64,000 nucleotides of DNA from NCBI GenBank assembly GCA_026707325.1, contig JAPOXA010000064.1, forward strand, positions 1 through 64,000, given 5' to 3'. The stretch comes from Acidobacteriota bacterium (lineage in GTDB: Bacteria > Acidobacteriota > Thermoanaerobaculia > Multivoradales > Multivoraceae). How positions within the stretch are numbered: position 1 is the stretch's first letter; each line of letters opens with the position of its first letter. Below the pieces are notes generated by a model, which was not told the DNA's origin, did not search any database, and was given only the letters and a program-made list of their open reading frames with translations. The translations under genes were made by a program, and so were the position numbers. Positions 32,149 to 42,716 of the stretch are shown here, piece after piece.

Positions 32149-33444
32149 GTGATCCGATTGCGTCCTCGGGGGCAGTACGCCCCGCTCGCCTTCGTCGCCG
32201 CTGCACTTCTGCTCGCGGCCTTCGTCTTCGCGCCCGCGTTCGCCGCCGAGCCCGAACTCCAGCACGCCAAGCCGGCCGACGTCGGCATGGATCCGGCCGG
32301 CCTCAAGAAGCTCAACGAGGCCATGCACGGCATGGTCGACGGCGGCAAGCTGGCCGGCGTCGTCACGATGGTCTCGCGCAAGGGGAAGGTCGTGCACTTC
32401 GACGCCTACGGCAAGCGCGACATCGAGAACGGGCTCGCGGTCGAGAAGGACACGATCTTCCGCATCTACTCGATGACCAAGCCGATCATCGGCGTCGCGC
32501 TGATGACCTACTACGACGAGGGCCGCTTCACCCTCGACGATCCGGTGTCGAAGTTCATCCCCGAGTTCGCCGATCTCAAGGTGGCGAAGAAGGACGGTCC
32601 GGACGGCATGCCGATCACCGAGGACGCCGACCATCCGATGACGATGCGGGAACTGATGAGCCACACCGCCGGCCTGACCTACGGGCTGTTCTCCCAGTCC
32701 CAGGTGGACACGCTCTACGTGAATGCGAACGTCCTCGACTTCAACCAGACGCTCAAGGACATGATCGACAAGCTGGCGAAGATCCCGCTCCGCCAGCAGC
32801 CGGGATCGCTGTGGCACTACAGCGTCGCCGTCGACGTCCAGGGCTACGTGCTCGAGGTGCTGGCCGGCAAGCCGCTCGACGAGGTCCTGAACGAGCGCCT
32901 GTTCGGCCCGCTCGGGATGACGGACACCGCCTTCTGGGTGGAGCCCGGCAAGGTGGACCGGTTCTCGCACATGTACGCAACGAACGAGGGCAAGCTGGCG
33001 AAGGTCGAGTTCGGGCAGTACCTCGAGAAGCCGAACTTCCTCTCCGGCGGCGGCGGCCTCGTCTCCACCGCCGCGGACTACATGCGCTTCGCCCAGATGC
33101 TGGCGAACGGAGGCGAACTCGGCGGCGTCCGCATCCTGAAGCCGGAAACGGTCGAATTGATGCACACCGACCACCTGCCGGCGAGCGTCACCGACATGGG
33201 GCCGATCTACCGGGGCAACCGCTTCGGCCTGGACTTCTCGATCGTCACCGACCCGAACCCGGCGACCGACCACGAGCGCGCAAAGGGCGAGTACTGGTGG
33301 TACGGGATCGGCGGCACCTGGTTCGGCATCAATCCGGTGCAGGACCTGGTCGTGGTCGGCATGATCCAGAGCCGCGACTTCGGCGCCGCAGCGAGAGCCC
33401 GCTTCGCCAGCAAGCGCCTGGCATACGAAGCGATCGTCGACTGA
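32149..33444 (+). CDS. Serine hydrolase of the beta-lactamase/class C family
   Basis: 431 residues with a Sec signal (cleavage near AFAAE). Catalytic motifs: S-x-x-K in FRIYSMTKPIIG (Ser108, Lys111), Tyr224 in WHYSVAVDV, and HTAGLTYG, which precedes the tyrosine as in esterase-type members. The third motif region is GIGGTWFGINP. Such proteins act as esterases, D-aminopeptidases or transacylases more often than as true lactamases. GTG 32149 was chosen because AAGGAGG lies 8 nt upstream and it opens the signal peptide. Confidence 0.88.
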   Translation: MIRLRPRGQYAPLAFVAAALLLAAFVFAPAFAAEPELQHAKPADVGMDPAGLKKLNEAMHGMVDGGKLAGVVTMVSRKGKVVHFDAYGKRDIENGLAVEKDTIFRIYSMTKPIIGVALMTYYDEGRFTLDDPVSKFIPEFADLKVAKKDGPDGMPITEDADHPMTMRELMSHTAGLTYGLFSQSQVDTLYVNANVLDFNQTLKDMIDKLAKIPLRQQPGSLWHYSVAVDVQGYVLEVLAGKPLDEVLNERLFGPLGMTDTAFWVEPGKVDRFSHMYATNEGKLAKVEFGQYLEKPNFLSGGGGLVSTAADYMRFAQMLANGGELGGVRILKPETVELMHTDHLPASVTDMGPIYRGNRFGLDFSIVTDPNPATDHERAKGEYWWYGIGGTWFGINPVQDLVVVGMIQSRDFGAAARARFASKRLAYEAIVD

Positions 33445-33448
33445 CGTG

Positions 33449-33531
33449 CCCCTGAGCGTTGTGGAGAATCTCCGGTCGCGAGCGACCGGATGCCGGCGAG
33501 AGCGCCGGCGTACCCGGTAGGCCCTCAGGGG
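33449..33531. repeat. Structured intergenic element: outer stem with two hairpins, including a REP unit
   Basis: An outer stem CCCCTGAG/CTCAGGGG (33449-33456 with 33524-33531) encloses two perfect hairpins, TCCGGTCGC-GA-GCGACCGGA (33471-33490) and GCCGGCG-AGAG-CGCCGGC. The second is a member of the REP-like family. It sits 4 nt after the serine hydrolase stop and ends 30 nt before the transporter ATG, so it may terminate or attenuate transcription between them. Confidence 0.6.
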
Positions 33532-33560
33532 ACGACCGAGGAGTTGAGGAGGAAAGCGCT

Positions 33561-35153
33561 ATGAGTCTGTTCGCCTGGTCATGGATGTTCCTCGTCCTCT
33601 ACATCGTCGGCATGCTGACGTTCGGCTGGGTCGCCAGCCGGAGGATCAGCAACGCCGACGACTTCGCCACCGCGCGGAGCAGCTACGGCCCCTACTTCCT
33701 GGCCTTGGCGTTCGCCGCCACCACCGCCAGCGGCGCCACCTTCCTCGGCAGTCCCGGCCTCGGCTACGACTTCGGCATGGCCAGCGTCTGGGGCAAGTTC
33801 CTCTATCCGATGGGGGTCTACTTCGGGGTCCTGATCACGATCAAGCTGGTGGCCAATTCGGGCCACAAGTTCGGCAACCGCTCGATCCCGGAGTACCTGG
33901 GCGACCGCTACCAGAGCGACGGCGTCCGCCTGCTGGTCTCGATCTTCTCGCTGGTGCTGTTCTTCTACATCGCCGGCCAGCTCGTTTCAGGGCTGGTCAT
34001 GTTCGAGATCATGCTCGGCCTCGAACCGTTGACGGCGCTCATCATCACGTCCGGCGTTCTGCTGGTGTACGTCGTTCTCGGCGGCGCCCACGCCGACATC
34101 CTCACCGACGGCATCCAGGGAATGATGATGCTCGGCGTCGCGATCGTCGTGATCATCATGTTCCTGTTCGCCTCCGGGATGGACGGCGGCCTCGGCGCCC
34201 TGGTCAGCAACCTGCGCGTGCAGGACCCGAACCTCGTGGGGCCGCTCAACAAGTCGAACTCGCTCTACGACTCCTGGTGGGCCATCGCCTGCGTCCTGTT
34301 CGCCCACATCCCGCTCGGCATGCTCCCGCACATCGGCAACAAGGTGTGGGCGCTCAGGAACGACGGCGACCGGATGCGCTTCGTCAAGCTCGCCTTCGCC
34401 GTCGGGCTGACCATGGGCATGCTCGGACTCGGCGGCATCCTGGCCCGCGGCGTCCTGGGTACCGAGCTGCTCGAGGCCGGCCGCAACGCGAACGAGGCGC
34501 TGCCGGCGCTGTTCATCGAGCTGTTCCCGACCTGGCTCGCCGCCCTCATCGGCGTCGGCATTCTGGCCGCGATCATGTCGACGGCGGACGGGCTGGTCGT
34601 TTCATCTTCCCAGATCGTCGCCAACGACATCTACCGCCGGTCGATCGTTCCCAAGTACACACCCCACCTGAGCGACAAGGAGGTCGACCGCAAGGTGCTG
34701 GTGATCAGCCGCTGGAGCACAGTGATCGTGCTGATCCTCTGTACCTGGATGGCGTGGGCGATGCAGGACATGAACATCGCGCTGCTGGTCTGGGTGGGCA
34801 CCGGCGGCATGATGGCCGCGTTCGCCGGTCCGCTGGTGGTCGGCGGCCTCTGGCGCGGCGTCACCCTTGCCGGCGCCTACACAGGCCTGGTCACCGGCAT
34901 GCTGACCTTCGTCCTGCTGCGCAGCGGCCTGCCCTGGATGATCGTCGATCCGGGCTCGCTCGGCCCGCTGTCGGGTGTCGCGCAGTGGCTTGCGCACTAC
35001 CAGATCAACCCGTACTCCTGTGCGGTGGTCGGGGAGGTCGTTTCCATCGCCGGGACCTACATCGTGTCCAAGCTGACGCAGCCGCTGCCCGAAGCGCATG
35101 TGGAGGGGTTGTTCAGTGCGCCGGGCGAGACGGCGGAGGCTGCCGGGGGATAG
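33561..35153 (+). CDS. Sodium:solute symporter (SSS family)
   Basis: 530 residues with about 13 transmembrane helices. Family features: SRRISNADDFATARSSYGPY at the first loop, TTASGATFLGSPGLGYDFG (unwound helix I region), RSIPEYLGDRY, LVYVVLGGAHADILTDGIQG (typical GG-x-x-A-V/DxxQ motif) and ILAAIMSTADGLVVSSSQIV (sodium-site helix 8 with STADG). It imports a small organic solute (amino acid, carboxylate or sugar acid) with Na+; the substrate cannot be read from sequence. ATG 33561 has GAGGAGGAAAG upstream. Confidence 0.92.
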   Translation: MSLFAWSWMFLVLYIVGMLTFGWVASRRISNADDFATARSSYGPYFLALAFAATTASGATFLGSPGLGYDFGMASVWGKFLYPMGVYFGVLITIKLVANSGHKFGNRSIPEYLGDRYQSDGVRLLVSIFSLVLFFYIAGQLVSGLVMFEIMLGLEPLTALIITSGVLLVYVVLGGAHADILTDGIQGMMMLGVAIVVIIMFLFASGMDGGLGALVSNLRVQDPNLVGPLNKSNSLYDSWWAIACVLFAHIPLGMLPHIGNKVWALRNDGDRMRFVKLAFAVGLTMGMLGLGGILARGVLGTELLEAGRNANEALPALFIELFPTWLAALIGVGILAAIMSTADGLVVSSSQIVANDIYRRSIVPKYTPHLSDKEVDRKVLVISRWSTVIVLILCTWMAWAMQDMNIALLVWVGTGGMMAAFAGPLVVGGLWRGVTLAGAYTGLVTGMLTFVLLRSGLPWMIVDPGSLGPLSGVAQWLAHYQINPYSCAVVGEVVSIAGTYIVSKLTQPLPEAHVEGLFSAPGETAEAAGG

Positions 35154-35195
35154 CTACACTTCACGGCAGAGTTCGAAACAACGAGGAGGGACGGC

Positions 35196-36251
35196 ATGCG
35201 TCACCGCCGAATCACCCGCTCCCAGCTTCAACGGACGCCGATCCTCGCCGCTGCGCTGATGGTGGCCGCGTCGGCGCTACAGGCGCAGGAGGCGGACTGG
35301 ACCGCGCCACGGGCCGCCGACGGAAAGCCCGACATCTCCGGGGTCTGGGACTTCCGCACCCTGACCCCTCTCCAGCGGCCCGAGGACCAGGAAGCCTCGA
35401 TCGACGAGGCGAGAGCCGCCGAGATCGAAGCCGCTGCCGTCGAGCGGGCCCGGGTCGCCGATGCGCCGAGCGATCCGGAGAAGCGGAAACTCAAGGCCGG
35501 CGACCCCGTGGGCGGCTACAACAACTTCTGGTTCGACCGTGGCGCCAGGGTCATCGACGATCTGCGGACGTCGCTGATCATCGACCCACCGGACGGTCGG
35601 CTCCCTGAGATCCTCCCCGGCGTCAAGCGCCAGACGCGCGGCGACGACCTGCCGCTCGACCGCCCGGTCCGGCTCCGGGTCGGCGGCATCGGCCTCGACA
35701 GTTACGAGGACCGCGGACTATCCGAGCGCTGCATTCTGGGCTTCAATGTCGGCCCCCCGATCACGCCCGGGGGCTACAACCAGAACATCCAGATCTTCCA
35801 GTCCGCGAATCACGTCGCGATCCTGAACGAAATGGTCCACGACACCCGGATCGTGCCCCTCGATGGGCGTCCCCACTTGCCCGACTCGGTGCGTCAGTGG
35901 ATGGGCGACTCCCGCGGTCGCTGGGAAGGCGACACCCTGATCGTCGAGACGAAGAACTTCTCCGATCTGGTCTCCAGCTTCAGCAGCAGCGTGGCCGGCT
36001 CGCTGGGCAACGCCTACGAAATGCACGTGACGGAGAGGTTCCGGCGCATCGACGAAACCACCCTGATGTACGAGTACACGGTGAACGACCCGGCAACGTT
36101 CGCACGGCCCTTCACCGCCCGTCTGCTGATGAAGAAGGGCGAGGCGCCGCTGTTCGAGTACGCCTGCCACGAAGGCAACTACGGCCTGTTCAACATCCTC
36201 TCCGGCGCCCGCGCCGAGGAGGCCGAAGCGGCCGCGACCGGCGGCGGGTAG
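35196..36251 (+). CDS. Secreted PDLSG-family protein, copy 4 (divergent)
   Basis: 351 residues with a signal peptide ending near ALQAQE. Landmarks: RAADGKPDISGVWDFRTLTPL, VGGYNNFWFDRG, LRTSLIIDPPDGRLP, GGYNQNIQIFQSANHVAI, VHDTRIVPLDGRPHLP, SRGRWEGDTLIVETKNF, VTERFRRID, YEYTVNDP and FEYACHEGNYGLFNILSGAR. It differs from copies 1-3 and 5 in PDISGVW instead of PDLSGTY and in the middle region. AGGAGG precedes the ATG; it starts 42 nt after the SSS transporter and is probably in its operon. Function unknown. Confidence 0.85.
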   Translation: MRHRRITRSQLQRTPILAAALMVAASALQAQEADWTAPRAADGKPDISGVWDFRTLTPLQRPEDQEASIDEARAAEIEAAAVERARVADAPSDPEKRKLKAGDPVGGYNNFWFDRGARVIDDLRTSLIIDPPDGRLPEILPGVKRQTRGDDLPLDRPVRLRVGGIGLDSYEDRGLSERCILGFNVGPPITPGGYNQNIQIFQSANHVAILNEMVHDTRIVPLDGRPHLPDSVRQWMGDSRGRWEGDTLIVETKNFSDLVSSFSSSVAGSLGNAYEMHVTERFRRIDETTLMYEYTVNDPATFARPFTARLLMKKGEAPLFEYACHEGNYGLFNILSGARAEEAEAAATGGG

Positions 36252-36268
36252 GCCGGCAGGCGGCGGGG

Positions 36269-36478
36269 TCAGTCGTCCCAGTCGGGAATCGGCTGCGGGC
36301 CCGGGACGATCCCCGCGATGTCCGGGTCCTCTCCGCTCGTGTCTTCCGGCGCCTCCAGGGCCGCCTGCTCCTTCTCGATCTTCCGCTGCGCCCGCCGTTC
36401 CAGCTTCTCCTGGCGCCGCTGGCGCTTGCGCATCTCTCTTTGACGTTTCGCGAACGTGGTCGGACCAGGTCTGGCCAT
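36269..36478 (-). CDS. Small basic coiled-coil protein
   Basis: 69 residues: RPGPTTFAKRQREMRKRQ, then a run of Arg/Lys/Gln/Glu heptads (KLERRAQRKIEKEQ) and an acidic tail ending PQPIPDWDD. The opening RPG-x-TFxKRQxE is one I recall from short conserved hypothetical proteins of delta-proteobacteria and Acidobacteriota. Probably cytoplasmic; basic surface suggests nucleic-acid or ribosome contact (inference). It lies 107 nt after the AbgT gene on the same strand and is convergent with PDLSG copy 4 (17-nt gap). Confidence 0.65.
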   Translation of the reverse strand: MARPGPTTFAKRQREMRKRQRRQEKLERRAQRKIEKEQAALEAPEDTSGEDPDIAGIVPGPQPIPDWDD

Positions 36479-36585
36479 AGGCGATCTCCCCTCCTCCGCG
36501 CCGACTCGCGCCGTGGCGGACGGGCCATGGTAACAGGACCTTGACAGCGCGCCGCGAGGCGGCCGCCAGCAAAGCGGCCGCCGGC

Positions 36586-38214
36586 TCAGGGCGTGTAGTA
36601 GGTCGGCGAGCCGGGGCCGACCGGCAGGCCGAGCGCGAAGACCCAGACGTAGAACAGCGTCACCCAGCCGATCAGATAGGTGATCGAGTACGGGATCATC
36701 GTCGCGATCAGCGTGCCGATTCCGAGCTTGCGGTCATACCGCATCGCCACCGCCAGGATGAGGCCGAAGTAGCTCATCATCGGCGTGATGATGTTCGTCG
36801 TGGAGTCGCCGATCCGGTAGGCGGCCTGGATGACCTCCGGGCTGTAGCCGACGGTCATCAGCATCGGCACGAAGATCGGCGCCGTCACCGCCCATTGCGC
36901 GGACGCGCTGCCGAGCATCAGGTTGACGAAGCAGCACATCAGGATGAACGGGATGAACACGATCGGCCCGGTCAGGTCGAAGCGCTCCAGCAGCTCGGCG
37001 CCGACGACCGCGGTGATCGTCCCGAGGTTGGTCCAGTTGAAGAAGGCGACGAACTGAGCGGCGAAGAAGACGAGCACAAGGTAGGGGCCGAGAGAACTCA
37101 TCGAGCGTCCCATGCCGTCGATCACGTCGCGGTCGTTCCGGACGGACCCCGTGACCCGGCCGAACACGATCGACGGCACGATGAAGAACACGAAGATGAG
37201 GGAGACGACGCTCCGCAGCATCGGCCGCAGGTCATCGACCAGGAGCGCGTTCGCCGCCGGGTCGCGGAACCAGCCGTTCTCCGGCAGGGCCAGCAGCGCC
37301 AGCCCCCCGAGCATGACGAGGACGGTCACGCCCGCCAGCTTCAGACCGCGCTTCTCTTCCGCCGACAGCGTCTTCAGGCCGTCCTCCGGATCCTCCAGGT
37401 CGTTCGCCGCCCGGCTCGGATCGAACGTCCCCAGCTTGGGTTCGACGATCCGGGTCGTCACGAAGGTGCCGATTGCCGTGATCATGAAGGTGCTGACCAG
37501 CATGAAGAGGTAGTTCGCGGTCGCCGGGATCTCGTTGGCGGCGCCCGGCGCGTAGGACGGATCGATGATCCGCGCCGCCTCGGTCGTGATCCCGGCGAGC
37601 AGCGGATCGACGGTCCCGATCAGGACGTTCGCCGAGTAACCGCCCGAGACGCCGGCGAACGCCGCCGCCAGGCCGGCCAAGGGGTGGCGGCCCACCGACC
37701 GGAACACGACCGCCGCCAGCGGAATCAGCACGACGTAGCCCATCTCGGAGGCTGTGTTCGAGACGACCGAGGCAAACACCACGACCGCGGTCAGCAGATT
37801 CCGCGGCGCGCCCAGGACGAGAGCCCGCAGCAGGGCCCCGAGCAGACCCGACCGTTCGGCGACACCGACCCCGAGCAGCGCGACCAGGACCGTGCCCAGC
37901 GGCGCGAACCCCGTGAAGTTCGTCACCAGGTTCATCGCGATCCGCCGCATACCCTCCGGGTTCATCAGGCTGACCGCGCGGATCATCCCGTCCTCGGAGC
38001 GACCCGAAACGCCGGCGGGCCGCGGGTCCTCGACCTGCCAGTCGAGCAACTCCGCCATCCCCGACACCAGGAGGATGAGCAGTGCGAGCACCGCGAACAG
38101 CGTCACCGGGTGCGGCAACAGGTTGCCGAGGAACTCGACTACGTTCAGGAAGCGAGTGAAGAGTCCCGGCCCCTTCCGCGCCCGCCTGTTCCGCCGCCTC
38201 GGAGCCTCGGCCAT
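36586..38214 (-). CDS. AbgT-family transporter
   Basis: 542 residues with about 12 transmembrane helices. AbgT landmarks: FLNVVEFLGNLLPHPVTLF at the N-terminus, FTGFAPLGTVLVALLGVGVAE, ASVVSNTASEMGYVVLIPL, GVSGGYSANVLIGTVDPLLAG, LMLGSASAQWAVTAPIFVPM and DSTTNIITPMMSYFGLILA. Family members import p-aminobenzoyl-glutamate or export sulfonamides (MtrF). ATG 38214 begins a basic N-terminus (MAEAPRRRNRRARKGPG). It lies 55 nt after the PhoD-like gene on the same strand. Confidence 0.92.
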   Translation of the reverse strand: MAEAPRRRNRRARKGPGLFTRFLNVVEFLGNLLPHPVTLFAVLALLILLVSGMAELLDWQVEDPRPAGVSGRSEDGMIRAVSLMNPEGMRRIAMNLVTNFTGFAPLGTVLVALLGVGVAERSGLLGALLRALVLGAPRNLLTAVVVFASVVSNTASEMGYVVLIPLAAVVFRSVGRHPLAGLAAAFAGVSGGYSANVLIGTVDPLLAGITTEAARIIDPSYAPGAANEIPATANYLFMLVSTFMITAIGTFVTTRIVEPKLGTFDPSRAANDLEDPEDGLKTLSAEEKRGLKLAGVTVLVMLGGLALLALPENGWFRDPAANALLVDDLRPMLRSVVSLIFVFFIVPSIVFGRVTGSVRNDRDVIDGMGRSMSSLGPYLVLVFFAAQFVAFFNWTNLGTITAVVGAELLERFDLTGPIVFIPFILMCCFVNLMLGSASAQWAVTAPIFVPMLMTVGYSPEVIQAAYRIGDSTTNIITPMMSYFGLILAVAMRYDRKLGIGTLIATMIPYSITYLIGWVTLFYVWVFALGLPVGPGSPTYYTP

Positions 38215-38269
38215 CCGGCGAACAGTAACCCATGGCCGCGGGTGAATCCCGCGGCGCGAAGATGCGCTT

Positions 38270-39910
38270 TCAGCCGCGCCGGATGACGGCCGTGTGGTAG
38301 GGCTCGAGGTCGTCGATCGCGGACTCCGGCTCCCCTGTCTTCCACGCGAACAGTCGTACCGTGACCTCGGACGGCGTCGCGTCGAAGAGAGCGAAACCGT
38401 TCTTCTCGAACGTCTCGCCACGTACGTCGTGCTCGACGCCGGTCGCCGCCAGCGGCGGCGTCCCGCGCGCCGCGGAAGGCCATCCGGTCAGGGTGCCCAG
38501 CGGTCCGGTCAGCACGGCATGGACCGGATTGGCCGAGAGATCGAGGCTGCCGCTTCGCTCGAGCACGGAGTGGCCGATCGCGTGGAGGTCGCCGGAGAGC
38601 ACGATGCCTGCCCGCTGCGACTGAGACGCCAGCGACTCCAGCAGGCGCTGATGCTGCCGCAGCCAGCCCTCCTGCCAGAAGTACTTCTCGCGCTCCGTCG
38701 TCAACCTGAAGTTGCTGCCGGCGAAGTTGCCGATCCGCGACACGGTGGCGCCGCCGTCGTCGAGGTCGGCGACGTCCGGGTACCACTCGCGCCACTTCCC
38801 CGCCGACCAGCCGAAGGGGTGCGACGGAACGTGGAACAACTGCGCGACCGACTGGTCCCGGGTGCGCTGGTGCAGCCAGTGCTCGGCCTCCGGCGGCACG
38901 AGACCGGCGTGGATTCCCTTGAGCGAGAGGTAGCGGGCGCAGTCGTAGATCAGGACCTCGGCCAGCCGGCCGTAGCGGAACGTGCCGAAGGCCTCGGAGA
39001 TGCCGGGCTCCCGGTCGCCGGCGCCGGCGCCGGAGATCGCCCGCGGACGCTCGACGTCGGGCAGGAACTCGGGCAGGAAGGCGTTGCGGGTGAATCGTGC
39101 GAAGTCGACCTGGTAGCGATCGGGAGGCAGGGTGACCATCTGGGGGTCGGCGTCGTCGTTCTCGTAGTAGTCGTGGTCGTCGCTGACGAAGTAGGTAGGC
39201 GTCGAGCGCAGCATGACTCCATAAAGCTCCGCGATCTGCGGCCCGACCGCGGCCTTGATCGACGTCTCGTTGCTGGTTCCCAGCGCGGGCAAACTGAGGT
39301 CCAGCCAGCCGATCCGCTCGTAGAACTCGCGGGAACGCCGGCCGCGCTCTTCGCCGCGGTTGTAGAGCACCGTACGCTGGTCCCAGTAGATGTGGTCGCC
39401 GATCGCGATCAGCGCGCGCGGCCGGAAGGAGAGCGCTCGCCTCAACAGCCGGCGGCGAATCGCCAGCGGCAGGAAGAAGCCCGACTCGGGATGGCCCCCG
39501 GCGCAGGTGTAGGCGAGGAAGCGCACCGACTCGGGTTGAGCCGAGGGCGGCGGGAACGTGCGGAGAGGCCACGGATCGCACAGGGCTTCGCCGCCGCCGA
39601 GCAGTTGCAGGGCGTACTCCGTGTCGGGTTCCAGGCCGGCCGCGTCGAAGGAGAAGAAACGCCGGTCGCTGTCCGTGCTCCGGCCGGCCACCGACCGGCC
39701 GCCGATCCGCAGCACGGGCACGAAGTCGAGCGGATCGGCGAAGGAACACTTGAGCGCCACGCGTTCGTGGCTCGCCGCCGGAATCAGGTGCTGAAGCGGT
39801 CCGGCGCGCCAGCCGTCCTGCCCGGCGGCGGGCGAACGGCCGAGTCCGGTTCCGGCAGCCGCCGCGGCGGCACTCGCGATGAAACGTCGGCGGGTCCAGG
39901 CGGTCGTCAT
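38270..39910 (-). CDS. PhoD-like alkaline phosphatase/phosphodiesterase, Tat-exported
   Basis: 546 residues. The twin-arginine signal TRRRFIASAAAAAAG indicates export of a folded metalloenzyme. Metallophosphatase motifs are visible: LIAIGDHIYWDQ, VSDDHDYYEND and LSGDLHAIGH, as in PhoD enzymes that use Fe/Ca to cleave phosphomonoesters or diesters. An N-terminal beta-domain (about 40-125) precedes the catalytic part, as in PhoD. It is 55 nt downstream of a zinc protease gene and upstream of AbgT, suggesting a leftward nutrient-scavenging operon. Confidence 0.85.
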   Translation of the reverse strand: MTTAWTRRRFIASAAAAAAGTGLGRSPAAGQDGWRAGPLQHLIPAASHERVALKCSFADPLDFVPVLRIGGRSVAGRSTDSDRRFFSFDAAGLEPDTEYALQLLGGGEALCDPWPLRTFPPPSAQPESVRFLAYTCAGGHPESGFFLPLAIRRRLLRRALSFRPRALIAIGDHIYWDQRTVLYNRGEERGRRSREFYERIGWLDLSLPALGTSNETSIKAAVGPQIAELYGVMLRSTPTYFVSDDHDYYENDDADPQMVTLPPDRYQVDFARFTRNAFLPEFLPDVERPRAISGAGAGDREPGISEAFGTFRYGRLAEVLIYDCARYLSLKGIHAGLVPPEAEHWLHQRTRDQSVAQLFHVPSHPFGWSAGKWREWYPDVADLDDGGATVSRIGNFAGSNFRLTTEREKYFWQEGWLRQHQRLLESLASQSQRAGIVLSGDLHAIGHSVLERSGSLDLSANPVHAVLTGPLGTLTGWPSAARGTPPLAATGVEHDVRGETFEKNGFALFDATPSEVTVRLFAWKTGEPESAIDDLEPYHTAVIRRG

Positions 39911-39965
39911 GGTTGCGTTCCTCCCGGGAAAGAGCGTAGCCGCTCGCGGTCGAGATCGGCCGTCC

Positions 39966-40649
39966 TCATGGTCTGCTCCGCCCGAGAAAGGCGCGAAGCC
40001 GCTCGCGGTCGATGTCCGTCAGCGGCAGGAATCGCGGCCCGTCCCCGCCGCCGGCAGCCGCCGACGTGTCGCACGGCTGGCACATCAGCACGCCCGGCTC
40101 GCGAACGTGTTTCAGGCCGAGAACGTGCCCCAACTCGTGCGCGATCACGTTGCGGACGACGTGGTCCCGCTCGTCGCCGGCCGGAACGGCGACGAAGTGG
40201 CGTCCGTCGTCCGCGTACGGCCAGGCGAAGGGCATGAGCGCCTGCGCCGACAGCAGCACGACGACCTCCGCGTCGAGGCCCAGGAGCGCGGGCGGCGGCG
40301 CCGGGCCGGGCGCCGACGAGTGCAGGCGGCCGGCAAGCTGCGAAAGCTGGTGCGCGTAGTTCTCGAACGGTCGCAGGCCCGACGGAGGCGTCGCCGAGAG
40401 CGGTTCGGCGAACGCCGCGGGCAGCCCGAGATCGGAGACGGTCTCGTTCCAGAACGTAGCCGCCTCGCCGACCATGCGGACCCGGACGTCCGCGGCGTCG
40501 GCGACGAGAACGGCGACGCGAGCCGGCGTCCGAGACGCGGCGCCAGGTCCGGGCGCCGTGGCAGGATTCTGCGCGACGACCGGCGCGACCAGCAGAACCA
40601 GCGCTAGCCACGCCGCGGCGAAACCGCCAGGCAGCCTCAAGGAGTCCAC
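39966..40649 (-). CDS. Secreted zinc metalloprotease (matrixin-like)
   Basis: About 227 residues with a signal helix (FAAAWLALVLLVAPVVAQ). The zinc site is the extended HExxHxxGxxH motif HELGHVLGLKH (171-181), followed by a candidate Met-turn at VLMCQPCD (Met189), as in metzincin peptidases. The N-terminal third has beta-rich sequence (ARVAVLVADAADVRVRM, then FWNETVSDLGLP). GTG 40649 was chosen to avoid overlap with the divergent CocE gene at 40653; an ATG at 40670 with AAGG upstream would overlap it by 18 bp. Likely first gene of the protease-PhoD-AbgT operon. Confidence 0.8.
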   Translation of the reverse strand: MDSLRLPGGFAAAWLALVLLVAPVVAQNPATAPGPGAASRTPARVAVLVADAADVRVRMVGEAATFWNETVSDLGLPAAFAEPLSATPPSGLRPFENYAHQLSQLAGRLHSSAPGPAPPPALLGLDAEVVVLLSAQALMPFAWPYADDGRHFVAVPAGDERDHVVRNVIAHELGHVLGLKHVREPGVLMCQPCDTSAAAGGGDGPRFLPLTDIDRERLRAFLGRSRP

Positions 40650-40652
40650 CCG

Positions 40653-42716
<2,064 letters not shown>

